Assembly (NCBI GenBank): GCA_947503895.1 | Contig: CANNFT010000005.1 | Span: forward strand, 186,001 to 250,000 | DNA: 64,000 nucleotides | Direction: 5' to 3' | Source: an uncultured Saccharospirillaceae bacterium | GTDB taxonomy: Bacteria > Pseudomonadota > Gammaproteobacteria > Pseudomonadales > Oceanobacteraceae | Part shown: in pieces, positions 6,961-15,749 of the stretch | Position numbering within the stretch: position 1 is the first letter of the stretch | Layout: every line of letters starts with the position of its first letter | Translations under genes and position numbers: made by a program | Notes under the pieces: generated by a model | Databases searched by the model: none | What the model was told of the DNA's origin: nothing | Seen by the model: the letters and a program-made list of their open reading frames with translations, nothing else

Positions 6961-9824
6961 GCGATGGCCTCCTTAATGCGTTCAGCTGACATGGGTAGTG
7001 ATCTAAAACGTTTGCCTGTGGCTTGATACACAGCTTCAACTAACGCGGGCACAATGGGAATCATCACCACCTCACCAATGCCTTTACTGGGGTCAGAAGG
7101 TGAGAGCGGTGGCAGTAGGGTGTGGGTTTGTTTCCACACGCCCACATGTTTGGCCAGTGGCACTTGATAGCGGTTTAAATTCCACGTGCCATTACCAGCG
7201 CCGGCGTCCGATGGGGGCAGCTGTTCATACAGTGCATGACCGACGCCCATCACTAAACCGCCTTCAATTTGGCCTTCGACCAATTCTTTAACCAGCACCT
7301 TACCGGCTTCTAGCCAAGTGTGTGTGCTGAGAATTTCAACTTCGCCACTGCCTTCTGATACAGCGATTTCTGCGAGTGTGGCGCACGGTGCATAGTATGT
7401 GACCATGGCATTGTTGAGCGCAGTTTTAGGGTAGTTGACGCTTTTGCGGTCGAGTAAATGATAGCCCTTTGAATTCATTACGCGTTTTAATCGCGTCGAT
7501 GCGCCCTTGCCGTATTGAATGGCTAAACCATCAATGGGCAGGTTTTTTGATTGCCCCTGAATTTCAAACTGTGCCTCGGTCCACGCCCAGCGATTGAAAG
7601 CGTGCACCATCGCACCTGTTACCAAACCTTCGTCGTGCGCTCTGCGCGCTAACTCTTGATAAGACAAAGGCGGATAGCCGTAAGCGCTAAGCTGTCCATC
7701 TTTCCATTGCGCGACGGAAGGGTCTTTAAAATCCGGCTCGGCTAACCGGCCATTAAAGTAACGTTCCGACCAGATCGAAACGGCAGCCGGCCACAAGCCA
7801 TGTTCGAAAACAATACGCGCCGCCGCGGCGGTGGCATGGGTTTGATAATAAGACGACATCGAGGCTGCCGACGCCATCGCGATGACGGGTGTCCAGCGAG
7901 GGTTACGGGACATTTTATCTTGTCGCTCTTGCGACGTGATGTAGGGGTTGTCGGTTTGAATGAGTTGCATGGCTTCCCATGCTTCGACTTCACCCAACGT
8001 CACCGTGTCAGCCATGCTACCCAGCCACTCGCTGACGACTAAGGCTTGCGAGGTGTTGGTGCCGGTTCCCATTTCCATAAAGCAAATATCTAATTCAATT
8101 TGCCCGTCGGGTTGAATGCGAACCGCTGCACTGGGCGAAGCTGCCCCTGTCCCATAATCTTTCGAGGCGATGCCAAAACCCACGCCGTATTTTTTACCTG
8201 GGTTCGCTTTTTCAAACGCGGCTTTTTGGCTAGCTCTATTTTTCCATGTGGCATGTTGTTCTGCCATATCGAGCATTTCCCGATAGCGTAACGCACCGTT
8301 GGGAATGGCGCCTTGAGTGTTACGTTGCCCAGATTCCATGACATTGGCTTTGCGAATGGCAATGGGGTCGACTTTTAAGTCACCGGCGACTTCGTTGATC
8401 ATCGTTTCCATTGCCGACATGGTTTGCAAGGTGCCGAATCCACGCATGGAACCGCAGTCAGGGTTATGAGAGGGGTATGCGGTGGCCAAAATGTCATTGC
8501 GGGGAATGTAGTAAATGCCTTGAATCGCAGATGCTCCCACCATGGTGATGGCACTGGTAAAATTTGCGCGCCCGCCACCGTCCACCGTCATGTCACAGGA
8601 CATGGCTTGGATTTTGAGCGTTTCTTTGTCTACCGCGAGTTTATTTTTCATGGTGAAAGGGTGACGCTTCAGCCCAGATTGAAATTGCTCAAAACGGTCG
8701 TTGGCAATCAGCATGGGTTTTTGCGCATACAGCGAAGCGACCAGCCCATAATAAGGAAAAATAGAGTGATCTTTAGCGCCAAATCCGCCGCCGACATACG
8801 GCGAATGCACCACTAAATGTTTAATTTTTCCGCGGAACGGGCCGGTATTTAACATCACCACTGCTTGCTCTTGAAAATCATGGGGTGATTGCGACGTGAG
8901 CACGGTATGCAAGGTTTTGCTTTTAACATCAAACCAACCGTTAAACGCTTCCGGCTCCATCATCATGGGGTCTACAAACTGGGTACGATATTCTTGATCT
9001 AAAACGTGCCAGCCTTCGGGTGGTTTCTCAAAGTCCTGTTTTATTTTGTCGGCATAGTACATGCCACGCTCTGACACGGAGCCGTTTTCTTTATAGCTCG
9101 TGGGCCATGCAGGGCGATGCGCTTTAAAATTGGGGAAAAACAAACCGTCTTGCAGCGGACTGTAAGCATCTTCAGCACTCGCACCTTCTGGCCCTTCTTC
9201 GCGCACAATGCGCCAGCTGGCATACGGATTTTTACTATCTGCCACCCACGCGGTTTTCTCGGCGTATTGAATAACGCTCGCATTAAATTGCAGCTTATTT
9301 TTGGCTAAGCGAAAAGATGCGAAATCGTCAAATAACAATATGGCGACGGCGTGTCCGAGATAGTGTGGGGTTTGGCCTGCTTCGAGCAACATTTGCTCGC
9401 CAAAGAATGGCGGCAACTCGATTTTGTCGCGTTTTAATTCTTTCGCCGTAATGATGGTGCTGGGTCTTGCGCTAGCCGGCAGAATGGATAAATCAAAACC
9501 TTGGTATTTATGATCGGCTTTGTTGCACCGTAAAATAAAACCATAGCCTTGCTGGTCTGGCCATCCTGGCATATCGACCGCGCGATAATCACGGCCATAT
9601 ATTTTTTGCCCAGTGACTTTTTCTAAGCCATCGTTGCGATACTTGGGTTTACCCTGTCCCTTCCATTCTTTTGCTAAGTCGGGTGCAAAGCTAGCGGCAT
9701 AGGCTGGATTCATTTCCCACAGCATGGGCGCCGTATAAACGGCCACCCCGCCAATGACACATTGCTTAATAAACCCTCTGCGAGTCGTATCGAATGATCC
9801 CATTCGTTCACCTATCGTTGTCAT
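6957..9824 (-). CDS. Tat-exported molybdopterin-binding large subunit (IorB / aldehyde dehydrogenase type)
   Basis: The 955-aa protein is a molybdenum hydroxylase large subunit of the membrane/periplasmic IorB type. It starts with a twin-arginine signal (TTRRGFIKQ followed by a hydrophobic stretch), has the cofactor motif GGGFGAKDH near the middle of its first half and GSMRGFGT further on, and ends with the conserved KGIGEV, whose Glu is the catalytic base. The substrate cannot be read from sequence; aldehydes or N-heterocycles are known for relatives. A second ATG at 9803 (residue 8) has a better-placed AGGTG and may be the true start. It is first in the operon and divergent from eutBC, which makes acetaldehyde. 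Confidence 0.88.
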   Translation of the reverse strand: MTTIGERMGSFDTTRRGFIKQCVIGGVAVYTAPMLWEMNPAYAASFAPDLAKEWKGQGKPKYRNDGLEKVTGQKIYGRDYRAVDMPGWPDQQGYGFILRCNKADHKYQGFDLSILPASARPSTIITAKELKRDKIELPPFFGEQMLLEAGQTPHYLGHAVAILLFDDFASFRLAKNKLQFNASVIQYAEKTAWVADSKNPYASWRIVREEGPEGASAEDAYSPLQDGLFFPNFKAHRPAWPTSYKENGSVSERGMYYADKIKQDFEKPPEGWHVLDQEYRTQFVDPMMMEPEAFNGWFDVKSKTLHTVLTSQSPHDFQEQAVVMLNTGPFRGKIKHLVVHSPYVGGGFGAKDHSIFPYYGLVASLYAQKPMLIANDRFEQFQSGLKRHPFTMKNKLAVDKETLKIQAMSCDMTVDGGGRANFTSAITMVGASAIQGIYYIPRNDILATAYPSHNPDCGSMRGFGTLQTMSAMETMINEVAGDLKVDPIAIRKANVMESGQRNTQGAIPNGALRYREMLDMAEQHATWKNRASQKAAFEKANPGKKYGVGFGIASKDYGTGAASPSAAVRIQPDGQIELDICFMEMGTGTNTSQALVVSEWLGSMADTVTLGEVEAWEAMQLIQTDNPYITSQERQDKMSRNPRWTPVIAMASAASMSSYYQTHATAAAARIVFEHGLWPAAVSIWSERYFNGRLAEPDFKDPSVAQWKDGQLSAYGYPPLSYQELARRAHDEGLVTGAMVHAFNRWAWTEAQFEIQGQSKNLPIDGLAIQYGKGASTRLKRVMNSKGYHLLDRKSVNYPKTALNNAMVTYYAPCATLAEIAVSEGSGEVEILSTHTWLEAGKVLVKELVEGQIEGGLVMGVGHALYEQLPPSDAGAGNGTWNLNRYQVPLAKHVGVWKQTHTLLPPLSPSDPSKGIGEVVMIPIVPALVEAVYQATGKRFRSLPMSAERIKEAIA

Positions 9825-10038
9825 GTCTGGTCGCCGTTTCAGGTTTGCTTCGTATTCATTGCTGATGTTGAGTGTGTGTATGAAGGGTCAACCAACAGCC
9901 TTTTAAATCTAGCTCAAAAAAACAAGGTATGGGATGCGGCCTTAGATGTCTACTTTTTCCTGACCAATTGGCTAGGTAATGGTGGTTAGATATGCACACA
10001 GCGATCAGGCGCTGCAACGAGATGTCGCGCTTCTTGTA

Positions 10039-10070
10039 ACTTGATACACTGAAGTTCACTTGATACAAGT
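10039..10070 (+). promoter_or_regulatory. direct repeat / palindrome upstream of eutB, candidate operator
   Basis: ACTTGATACA occurs twice with a 19-bp period (10039-10048 and 10058-10067). The second copy extends to a 13-bp palindrome ACTTG-ATA-CAAGT (10058-10070), ending 16 bp before the eutB start. The helical-turn spacing suggests a two-site operator. The regulator is not known. Confidence 0.4.
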
Positions 10071-10086
10071 AGGTAAGAAGGGAATC

Positions 10087-11487
10087 ATGTCAACGCGATC
10101 CGGCTTTCAGTACGTTTTCGGCACACAATCATTTCATTTCTCCAACCTTGCTGAATTAATGGCCAAGGCATCGCCGTTGCGCAGTGGTGACGTATTAGCA
10201 AACGTTGCGGCTCACACAGAACAAGAACGGGCGATTGCTCAGATGTGTTTAGCCGATGTGCCCCTCAAACGTTTTTTGCAAGAAGCGCTCATTCCTTATG
10301 AACAGGATGAAGTCACACGGCTGATTCTGGATGAGCACGATGCTCAAGCCTTTCAGCGCATTAGTCATTTAACGGTGGGCGATTTTCGAAATTTTTTGCT
10401 AGGGGATACGTGCACGACGGAAGTCCTGCAATCGTTAAAAATGGCGATTACACCGGAGATGGCAGCCGCCGTCAGTAAAATCATGCGCAACCAAGATCTT
10501 ATTCTTGTGGCAAAAAAATGCAGCGTTGTAACGCAGTTTAGAAACACCATTGGTCTGCCTGGCCACTTTTCCACACGGTTACAACCCAATCACCCCACTG
10601 ACGATTTAACCGGTATTGCCGCCAGTATTATGGATGGCTTGCTTTACGCGAACGGCGATGCCGTCATTGGCATCAACCCTGCCACGGATAACGTTCAACA
10701 ATGCTCAACTTTATTGCACATGTTGGATGACGTCATACAGCATTATCAAATACCGACACAGTCCTGTGTGTTGACTCATGTGACCAATACCCTGGAATGT
10801 ATTCACGCTGGCATACCGGTGGATCTGGTGTTTCAAAGCATTGGTGGCACCGAAGCCACCAATGATAGTTTCGGCATTAACTTGGCATTGTTAGCAGAGG
10901 CGCAAGACGCTGCGCTCAGTCAACAGCGTGGCACGGTGGGGCAAAACCTGATGTACTTTGAAACGGGGCAAGGCAGCAGTCTCAGCGCAAATGCACACCA
11001 TGGGTTGGATCAGCAGACCTGTGAAGCCCGTGCGTATGGTGTGGCTCGCACCTTCAATCCATTATTGGTAAACACCGTGGTTGGGTTTATTGGCCCTGAA
11101 TATTTATACGATGGCAAACAAATCACCCGTGCAGGACTAGAAGATCATTTCTGTGGAAAGTTATTAGGTTTGCCGATGGGATGTGATGTTTGTTACACCA
11201 ATCATGCGGAAGCTGATCAAAACGATATGGATAATTTGTTAACGCTTCTAGCAAATGCAGGTTGTAATTTCATCATGGGTATTCCCGGTTCCGACGACAT
11301 CATGCTCAACTATCAAACGACGTCTTTTCACGATGCATTGTATATTCGAAAGTTGTTGGGTTTAAAACCGGCGCCAGAGTTTGAACAATGGCTACAGTCC
11401 ATGGACATTATGGATAAGCAATTTTCAATATCCGATGCCATTCCTGCACCCTTTGCGAAAAACCTAAAAGCCTTACAAAACCATTAA
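10087..11487 (+). CDS. eutB: ethanolamine ammonia-lyase large subunit
   Basis: EutB is the adenosylcobalamin-dependent catalytic subunit that turns ethanolamine into acetaldehyde and ammonia in the cytoplasm. The 466-aa product is full length (E. coli 453) and shows the family's conserved blocks: FRNTIGLPGHFSTRLQPNHP, the GDAVIGINPATDN barrel strand, and FETGQGSSLSANAHHG. The start is ATG 10087, with AAGAAGGGA just upstream, rather than the TTG at 10060. eutC follows after 13 bp. No reactivase (eutA), transporter or microcompartment genes are seen, so this is a minimal version of the pathway. Confidence 0.96.
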   Translation: MSTRSGFQYVFGTQSFHFSNLAELMAKASPLRSGDVLANVAAHTEQERAIAQMCLADVPLKRFLQEALIPYEQDEVTRLILDEHDAQAFQRISHLTVGDFRNFLLGDTCTTEVLQSLKMAITPEMAAAVSKIMRNQDLILVAKKCSVVTQFRNTIGLPGHFSTRLQPNHPTDDLTGIAASIMDGLLYANGDAVIGINPATDNVQQCSTLLHMLDDVIQHYQIPTQSCVLTHVTNTLECIHAGIPVDLVFQSIGGTEATNDSFGINLALLAEAQDAALSQQRGTVGQNLMYFETGQGSSLSANAHHGLDQQTCEARAYGVARTFNPLLVNTVVGFIGPEYLYDGKQITRAGLEDHFCGKLLGLPMGCDVCYTNHAEADQNDMDNLLTLLANAGCNFIMGIPGSDDIMLNYQTTSFHDALYIRKLLGLKPAPEFEQWLQSMDIMDKQFSISDAIPAPFAKNLKALQNH

Positions 11488-11500
11488 TGGAATCTAAAGA

Positions 11501-12334
11501 ATGAAACCGCCGTTCGTCATTCAAAATCCATGGGAAACATTAAAGCAATTTACAGATGCACGCATCGCACTCGGGCGTGCTGGTAGCTCATTGCCCACTC
11601 ATGAAATGCTCAAATTTCAAATGGAACACGCCATGGCACGCGATGCCGTGCACTTGCCACTGAACGGTTCGGAACTGCTCGGTGAAATCAAAACGCATCT
11701 TTCACGCGCCAGCGAATTAAGCGCGCGAGCTGATCTTCAAAAGTGGATTGATCAAACTATTACCCTCAACAGCCAAGCTGAAAATCGAGACCAGTATTTG
11801 CAGCGTCCTGATTTGGGGCGCTGTCTCCACAGCGCAGGCATAGATGAGCTAAAGCGTTCCGCTGGGGATTTTGATTTAGCGATTTGCCTTGTGGATGGAC
11901 TATCGTCCATTGCCATGATGCGTAATGTTGCCCCATTTTTAGTCGAATGGCTTCCGTCGCTCGACCCCTCAATCTCACTGGCACCGCTGACACTGGTGAT
12001 GCAAGGTCGAGTGGCCATTGGAGACGCCGTCGCGCAAACATTAAATGCAAAACAGGTACTGGTGCTGATCGGCGAGCGACCGGGATTATCCAGCCCAGAT
12101 AGCATGGGGCTGTATTTAACCTACGCACCGAACGCAACGACAACCGATGCAGATCGAAATTGCGTATCGAATATTCGCCTAGGTGGATTAAGTTACCCTG
12201 ATGCCGCGCATAAGGCCCATTACCTGATCAATGAATCACGCAGACTTCAATTGAGTGGTGTTCAATTAAAAGAACGTTCAGAGGTTGTGGACAATACACT
12301 CACATCGGCTAAAAGTTTTTTAACCGCTCGTTAA
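11501..12334 (+). CDS. eutC: ethanolamine ammonia-lyase small subunit
   Basis: EutC completes the cobalamin-binding site of ethanolamine ammonia-lyase. The 277-aa protein has the usual opening (WETLKQFTDARIALGRAGSS, LPTHEMLKFQMEHAMARDAV) and later family motifs (LVLIGERPGLSSPDSMGLYL, TYAPN). Length is near the family norm (about 295 in E. coli, the difference being at the N-terminus). It is 13 bp downstream of eutB and ends 24 bp before the convergent YqaA gene. Confidence 0.95.
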   Translation: MKPPFVIQNPWETLKQFTDARIALGRAGSSLPTHEMLKFQMEHAMARDAVHLPLNGSELLGEIKTHLSRASELSARADLQKWIDQTITLNSQAENRDQYLQRPDLGRCLHSAGIDELKRSAGDFDLAICLVDGLSSIAMMRNVAPFLVEWLPSLDPSISLAPLTLVMQGRVAIGDAVAQTLNAKQVLVLIGERPGLSSPDSMGLYLTYAPNATTTDADRNCVSNIRLGGLSYPDAAHKAHYLINESRRLQLSGVQLKERSEVVDNTLTSAKSFLTAR

Positions 12335-12358
12335 TGACTTATCCAATGTGTGACCGGC

Positions 12359-12781
12359 TTAAAACAAGCTGATCGCGGCTATCACGACGCCATACCGAGC
12401 GCCCTTTCCGATAAACGTTAATATCAGCATGATGGAAAAACGCGTATTCATCATGCCCGCGATAAAGGGCAGTGCATCGCCGACGATGGGTAACCATGCA
12501 AATAATAATGACCAAACGCCATACTTTTGAAACCATGCTTGGCTGCGACTGAGTTTATTCGTATTAATTGGAAACCAACGTCGATCTTTAAAATGCAAAC
12601 AATAACGCCCGAGCCACCAGTTCACCACCGAGCCGAGCGTATTGCCCGTGGTGGCAACGATCCATACTAATGCGGGTGCTTCGCCCTGTAGCAACAAAGT
12701 GGCCAGCACCACTTCGGAGTACATGGGTAGGAACGTGGCGGCGATAAACGCGCTCAAAAATAAAAACAATAAACCCTCCAT
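12359..12781 (-). CDS. YqaA/DedA-like (SNARE-associated) inner-membrane protein
   Basis: The 140-aa membrane protein has several hydrophobic spans and the family core: ATFLPMYSEVVLA near the N-terminus, GNTLGSVVNWWLGRY, and FAWLPIVGDALPFIAGMM. It belongs to the YqaA branch of DedA-related proteins; relatives are linked to lipid flipping and membrane homeostasis, but this branch is not well characterised. It starts 8 bp after the stop of the LysR gene, so the two are probably co-transcribed. Confidence 0.85.
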   Translation of the reverse strand: MEGLLFLFLSAFIAATFLPMYSEVVLATLLLQGEAPALVWIVATTGNTLGSVVNWWLGRYCLHFKDRRWFPINTNKLSRSQAWFQKYGVWSLLFAWLPIVGDALPFIAGMMNTRFSIMLILTFIGKGARYGVVIAAISLF

Positions 12782-12789
12782 TTTTTGTG

Positions 12790-13671
12790 TTAGCTCCGGT
12801 GATGCTTGGCTGCATGAGATTGCATGGCGAATTGCGCAAATGACGACATGCAGGATTTCGTAGCATCTTGCCGCCAGATTAAAGCCGTCACGGTTTTACG
12901 CCATTGTGCAGGCAGTGGGTGCACTTGAATGCTGTTCGCAAAGGGGTAGTCATCCAACAGGCGCTGTGGCACCAGCCCAACCCCCATGCCGGCAGCCGCA
13001 CAACTCAAAATGGTGTGATAAGAATTCAGTTCAATGGTGTTCGCGATGACCCCTTCGTGTTTTAACCAATTCACCAGTCGCGCTCGGTAAGCGCATTGAT
13101 CACTAAAACCCAGTACGGTGGGATTCTCGATCAGATCATCACCGGATTTAATTTTACGGTGCTGTAAATCCGAGACCATGACCAACACTTCTTTATAAGC
13201 CGGTTGAATGACGAGGCGGGGGTCATTCACAGGGTCAGCGACAAAGGCCATATCGAGTTTCCCGCTCAATACCTTCTCAATTAATGTGCCGGTGGGTGCA
13301 GTTTTAACTTCGAGTTGAACATTAGGGTGTGCGACGTGGAATTGCTTGAGGGGCTCGACTAACCGAGTGGCCGCGACGGCTTCCATGGCACCAATACTCA
13401 GCGCGCCAAATGGATGATTATCATCTAACGCTTGTCGTGCTTCGTCAGCCAATTTTAATATTTGGTGAGCGTACTCCAGCAGTTGTTGGCCAGCATCTGA
13501 GATATGCAAACGATTGTTTTCGCGTACAAATAATGCCTTGCCTAATGTTTGTTCGAGTTTCTGAATGCGAGCGGTAATATTCGAGGGGACACGGTGTAAC
13601 TTTTCTGCTGCGCGTGTAATTCCACCGGTTTCAGCCACCGTTTTAAAAATGGTGAGATCGGATAACTCCAT
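12790..13671 (-). CDS. LysR-family transcriptional regulator
   Basis: The product begins MELSDLTIFKTVAETGGITR, the canonical start of a LysR winged helix, so I use ATG 13671 rather than the in-frame ATG at 13734 that would add 21 atypical residues. The DNA-binding domain covers about residues 1-60, and the inducer-binding domain follows from about 88, for 293 aa in total. It is divergent from a DMT exporter with a shared intergenic region holding inverted repeats, so regulation of that exporter is likely. The inducer is unknown. Confidence 0.9.
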   Translation of the reverse strand: MELSDLTIFKTVAETGGITRAAEKLHRVPSNITARIQKLEQTLGKALFVRENNRLHISDAGQQLLEYAHQILKLADEARQALDDNHPFGALSIGAMEAVAATRLVEPLKQFHVAHPNVQLEVKTAPTGTLIEKVLSGKLDMAFVADPVNDPRLVIQPAYKEVLVMVSDLQHRKIKSGDDLIENPTVLGFSDQCAYRARLVNWLKHEGVIANTIELNSYHTILSCAAAGMGVGLVPQRLLDDYPFANSIQVHPLPAQWRKTVTALIWRQDATKSCMSSFAQFAMQSHAAKHHRS

Positions 13672-13731
13672 GATGCAATACTCATTCGGTGCAAGTGGAT
13701 ACCCATTTGAATACCTTGGGTAATCTATCAT

Positions 13732-13758
13732 CATTCATAAATAGAGAATGTAATATTC
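13732..13758. promoter_or_regulatory. overlapping inverted repeats, candidate LysR operator
   Basis: CATTC-N9-GAATG (13732-13750) overlaps GAAT-N5-ATTC (13746-13758) in the divergent LysR / DMT-exporter intergenic space. The first repeat is about the size of a LysR recognition site. This is pattern evidence only. Confidence 0.35.
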
Positions 13759-13845
13759 ACAATAATTCATTATTCGAGAAAGTTAAAGTCCTTTACTATC
13801 GCTACATTAAACGTGACTTAAGATTGAACAAAGAAGGATAGGTCT

Positions 13846-14772
13846 GTGAATCAACTCATGACGACTGATCGAAAAATCGGTTACATGTGCGCGCTCGGTG
13901 CAGTGCTCATTTGGTCTGGATTTATTCTTGTATCCAGAGTAGGTGGGATCAGTGAATTATCAGCCTATGATGTTATTGCGATTCGGTACGCGACGTGTGC
14001 GTCACTGCTGCTGCCGTTTTGGTGGTTTAAATATCGTTTTCCTTTATTTAACGTCAGGTTGATCACCGTTGCGATGATCGGAGGGATGGCCTATGCCTTG
14101 TGTACCTTTACCGGTTTTCAGCAAGCACCGGCTTCTCATGCTGCGATTTTAATGCCCGGATTAATGCCGTTATTTATCATCATACTGTCCGCGCGATTCA
14201 ATCATGAAAAAATGCCCATGTCGAAATGGTTGGGGGTTGCCGTGATTACATTTGGTGTGAGTTTATTATTTGTGGAACAGTGGTGGAGTGGTGCACAGCC
14301 GGTGTACGGTGACCTTTGGTTTATTGCCGGTGCGTTGTGCTGGGCCATTTTCTCAGTGCTCATAAAAAAATGGAATATCACACCTTGGCAAGTCACGGTG
14401 AGTTTGGCCGTTCTCACAAGTTTAGTGTATTTACCCATCTATATTTTTTGGTTGCCTAAAAAAATGGCATTTTCATTATTGCCGGACATTGCATTACAGG
14501 CCGTTTATCAAGGTGTGTTAGCCACGATTATTCAAATGTTTTTTTACGTCCGAGCGGTTCAAATTTTAGGGGCTTCAGGTATGGGTTCTATGATGGCCAT
14601 CGTACCCATTATATCTGGTCTGGGCGCGATAATATTATTAGCAGAGCCCGCTGGCGTGGGCGTATTGTCCGGTCTATTACTCGTTGCCATAGGCGCCTAT
14701 GTCGCTCATTCAGGCTTCGTGTTTAATGTGTTGAATAGATGGGGCGCTCGACGTCGAGGGGAAGTCAGTTAA
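13846..14772 (+). CDS. EamA/DMT-family transporter (10 TM)
   Basis: The 308-aa protein has ten predicted hydrophobic spans arranged as two EamA repeats, with typical GALLCWAIFSVLIKKW-like half-repeat boundaries (here GALCWAIFSVLIKKW at the start of repeat two). The family exports amino acids and other small metabolites from the cytoplasm. It starts at GTG 13846 with AAGGAT about 7 nt upstream. It is divergent from the LysR regulator and followed by a tautomerase gene, which may be in the same unit. Confidence 0.88.
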   Translation: MNQLMTTDRKIGYMCALGAVLIWSGFILVSRVGGISELSAYDVIAIRYATCASLLLPFWWFKYRFPLFNVRLITVAMIGGMAYALCTFTGFQQAPASHAAILMPGLMPLFIIILSARFNHEKMPMSKWLGVAVITFGVSLLFVEQWWSGAQPVYGDLWFIAGALCWAIFSVLIKKWNITPWQVTVSLAVLTSLVYLPIYIFWLPKKMAFSLLPDIALQAVYQGVLATIIQMFFYVRAVQILGASGMGSMMAIVPIISGLGAIILLAEPAGVGVLSGLLLVAIGAYVAHSGFVFNVLNRWGARRRGEVS

Positions 14773-14825
14773 TATGTTTAAAATAAGCATACAAATCGTT
14801 GTTTTCAATACAAAAGGAAAAAATC

Positions 14826-15029
14826 ATGCCTTACGTTAATATTAAAATTACAGATGAACAGGTAACCGCAGAACAAAAAGCGAAACTCATCGAAGGTGCG
14901 ACACAATTGCTGGTGGATGTTTTGAACAAGAATCCGGCCACTACCGTTGTCGTGATTGATGAAGTCAACACCGATAACTGGGGTATAGGAGGGGAAGTCG
15001 TCACAAAACTGCGGCAGCAGAAAAAATAG
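14826..15029 (+). CDS. 4-oxalocrotonate tautomerase-family protein
   Basis: The 67-aa product begins Met-Pro-Tyr-Val-Asn-Ile-Lys, so Pro2 becomes the N-terminal catalytic proline after Met removal, as in 4-oxalocrotonate tautomerase. This, plus AAAGGA at 14813-14818, fixes the start at ATG 14826 and not the upstream ATG at 14799. The family tail, VIDEVNTDNWGIGGE, is present. The substrate is unknown; its place after the DMT exporter hints at a shared metabolite. Confidence 0.9.
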   Translation: MPYVNIKITDEQVTAEQKAKLIEGATQLLVDVLNKNPATTVVVIDEVNTDNWGIGGEVVTKLRQQKK

Positions 15030-15155
15030 AATGCAGGGTTAGTTATTAAAATTCAGCAAGGACTATTTTGAGCGCTTTATTCACTTTTAGGTCAGTCGCC
15101 GAATTGATATGAAAGTGCGAAATTAAAGCGCAAGAATAAGAAAAGGGATCAAATA

Positions 15156-15710
15156 TTGAAATACGTTTTTCTAGCCGGCATAGACAACTCTCTCAACGAT
15201 CACTGGCAGCGCCAATGGTATGAATCATTGATTGATCACAGCATTTGGGTCGAGCATCATCACTGGGAGAGCCCAATTGCAGAGGATTGGATTCAGGATT
15301 TAAACGCAGCCACACGCGCCATTCATGAACCATTTATCATTATTGCACACAGTTTAGGTGGTGCTTTATTTTTGGATTGGGCAGCAAAAAATAAACATGC
15401 ACATTTAATGGCTGCGTTCTTGGTCGCGTTACCGGATTCGCAAAGCGCTGCGTTTCCAAGCAACGCTGTGGGGTTTTCGACTCAAGCTCTCAGGCCGCTG
15501 AGTACCCCAATAAGGCTAGTAATGAGTGAGAATGATCCCTATGCGAATGCTGATTTTATTCAGCAAGTCGGGGCTCAATTAAATCTTGAGGTCATGTCTG
15601 TGGGAACGTTAGGGCACATCAATGCAGAATCGAATATTGGCCAGTGGCCGAAAGGTTGGCAGTGGCTGCATGAATTTGTTGAGCGAGTCATGACAGAACG
15701 TGCATCATAG
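15156..15710 (+). CDS. RBBP9/YdeN-family serine hydrolase
   Basis: The 184-aa alpha/beta hydrolase starts at TTG with an AAAGGG upstream. The nucleophile elbow is HSLGG (IIAHSLGGALFLDW), a catalytic Asp is likely in MSENDPYA, and the His in GTLGHINAESNIGQWPKG, a combination typical of the RBBP9/YdeN family. It is cytoplasmic, with no signal peptide. The natural substrate is unknown for most of the family. Confidence 0.88.
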   Translation: MKYVFLAGIDNSLNDHWQRQWYESLIDHSIWVEHHHWESPIAEDWIQDLNAATRAIHEPFIIIAHSLGGALFLDWAAKNKHAHLMAAFLVALPDSQSAAFPSNAVGFSTQALRPLSTPIRLVMSENDPYANADFIQQVGAQLNLEVMSVGTLGHINAESNIGQWPKGWQWLHEFVERVMTERAS

Positions 15711-15749
15711 TCGTTTTTTATTTCCTGCTGCAGGCAACCGTTTCACCGC

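Noticed and set aside
8424..8816. 130-codon plus-strand ORF inside the molybdenum subunit gene
   Set aside because: It is antisense to a clearly conserved coding region and its composition reflects the opposite strand.
11752..12143. Two minus-strand ORFs of 117 and 125 codons in eutC
   Set aside because: They are shadows of eutC with no start signals or recognisable family.
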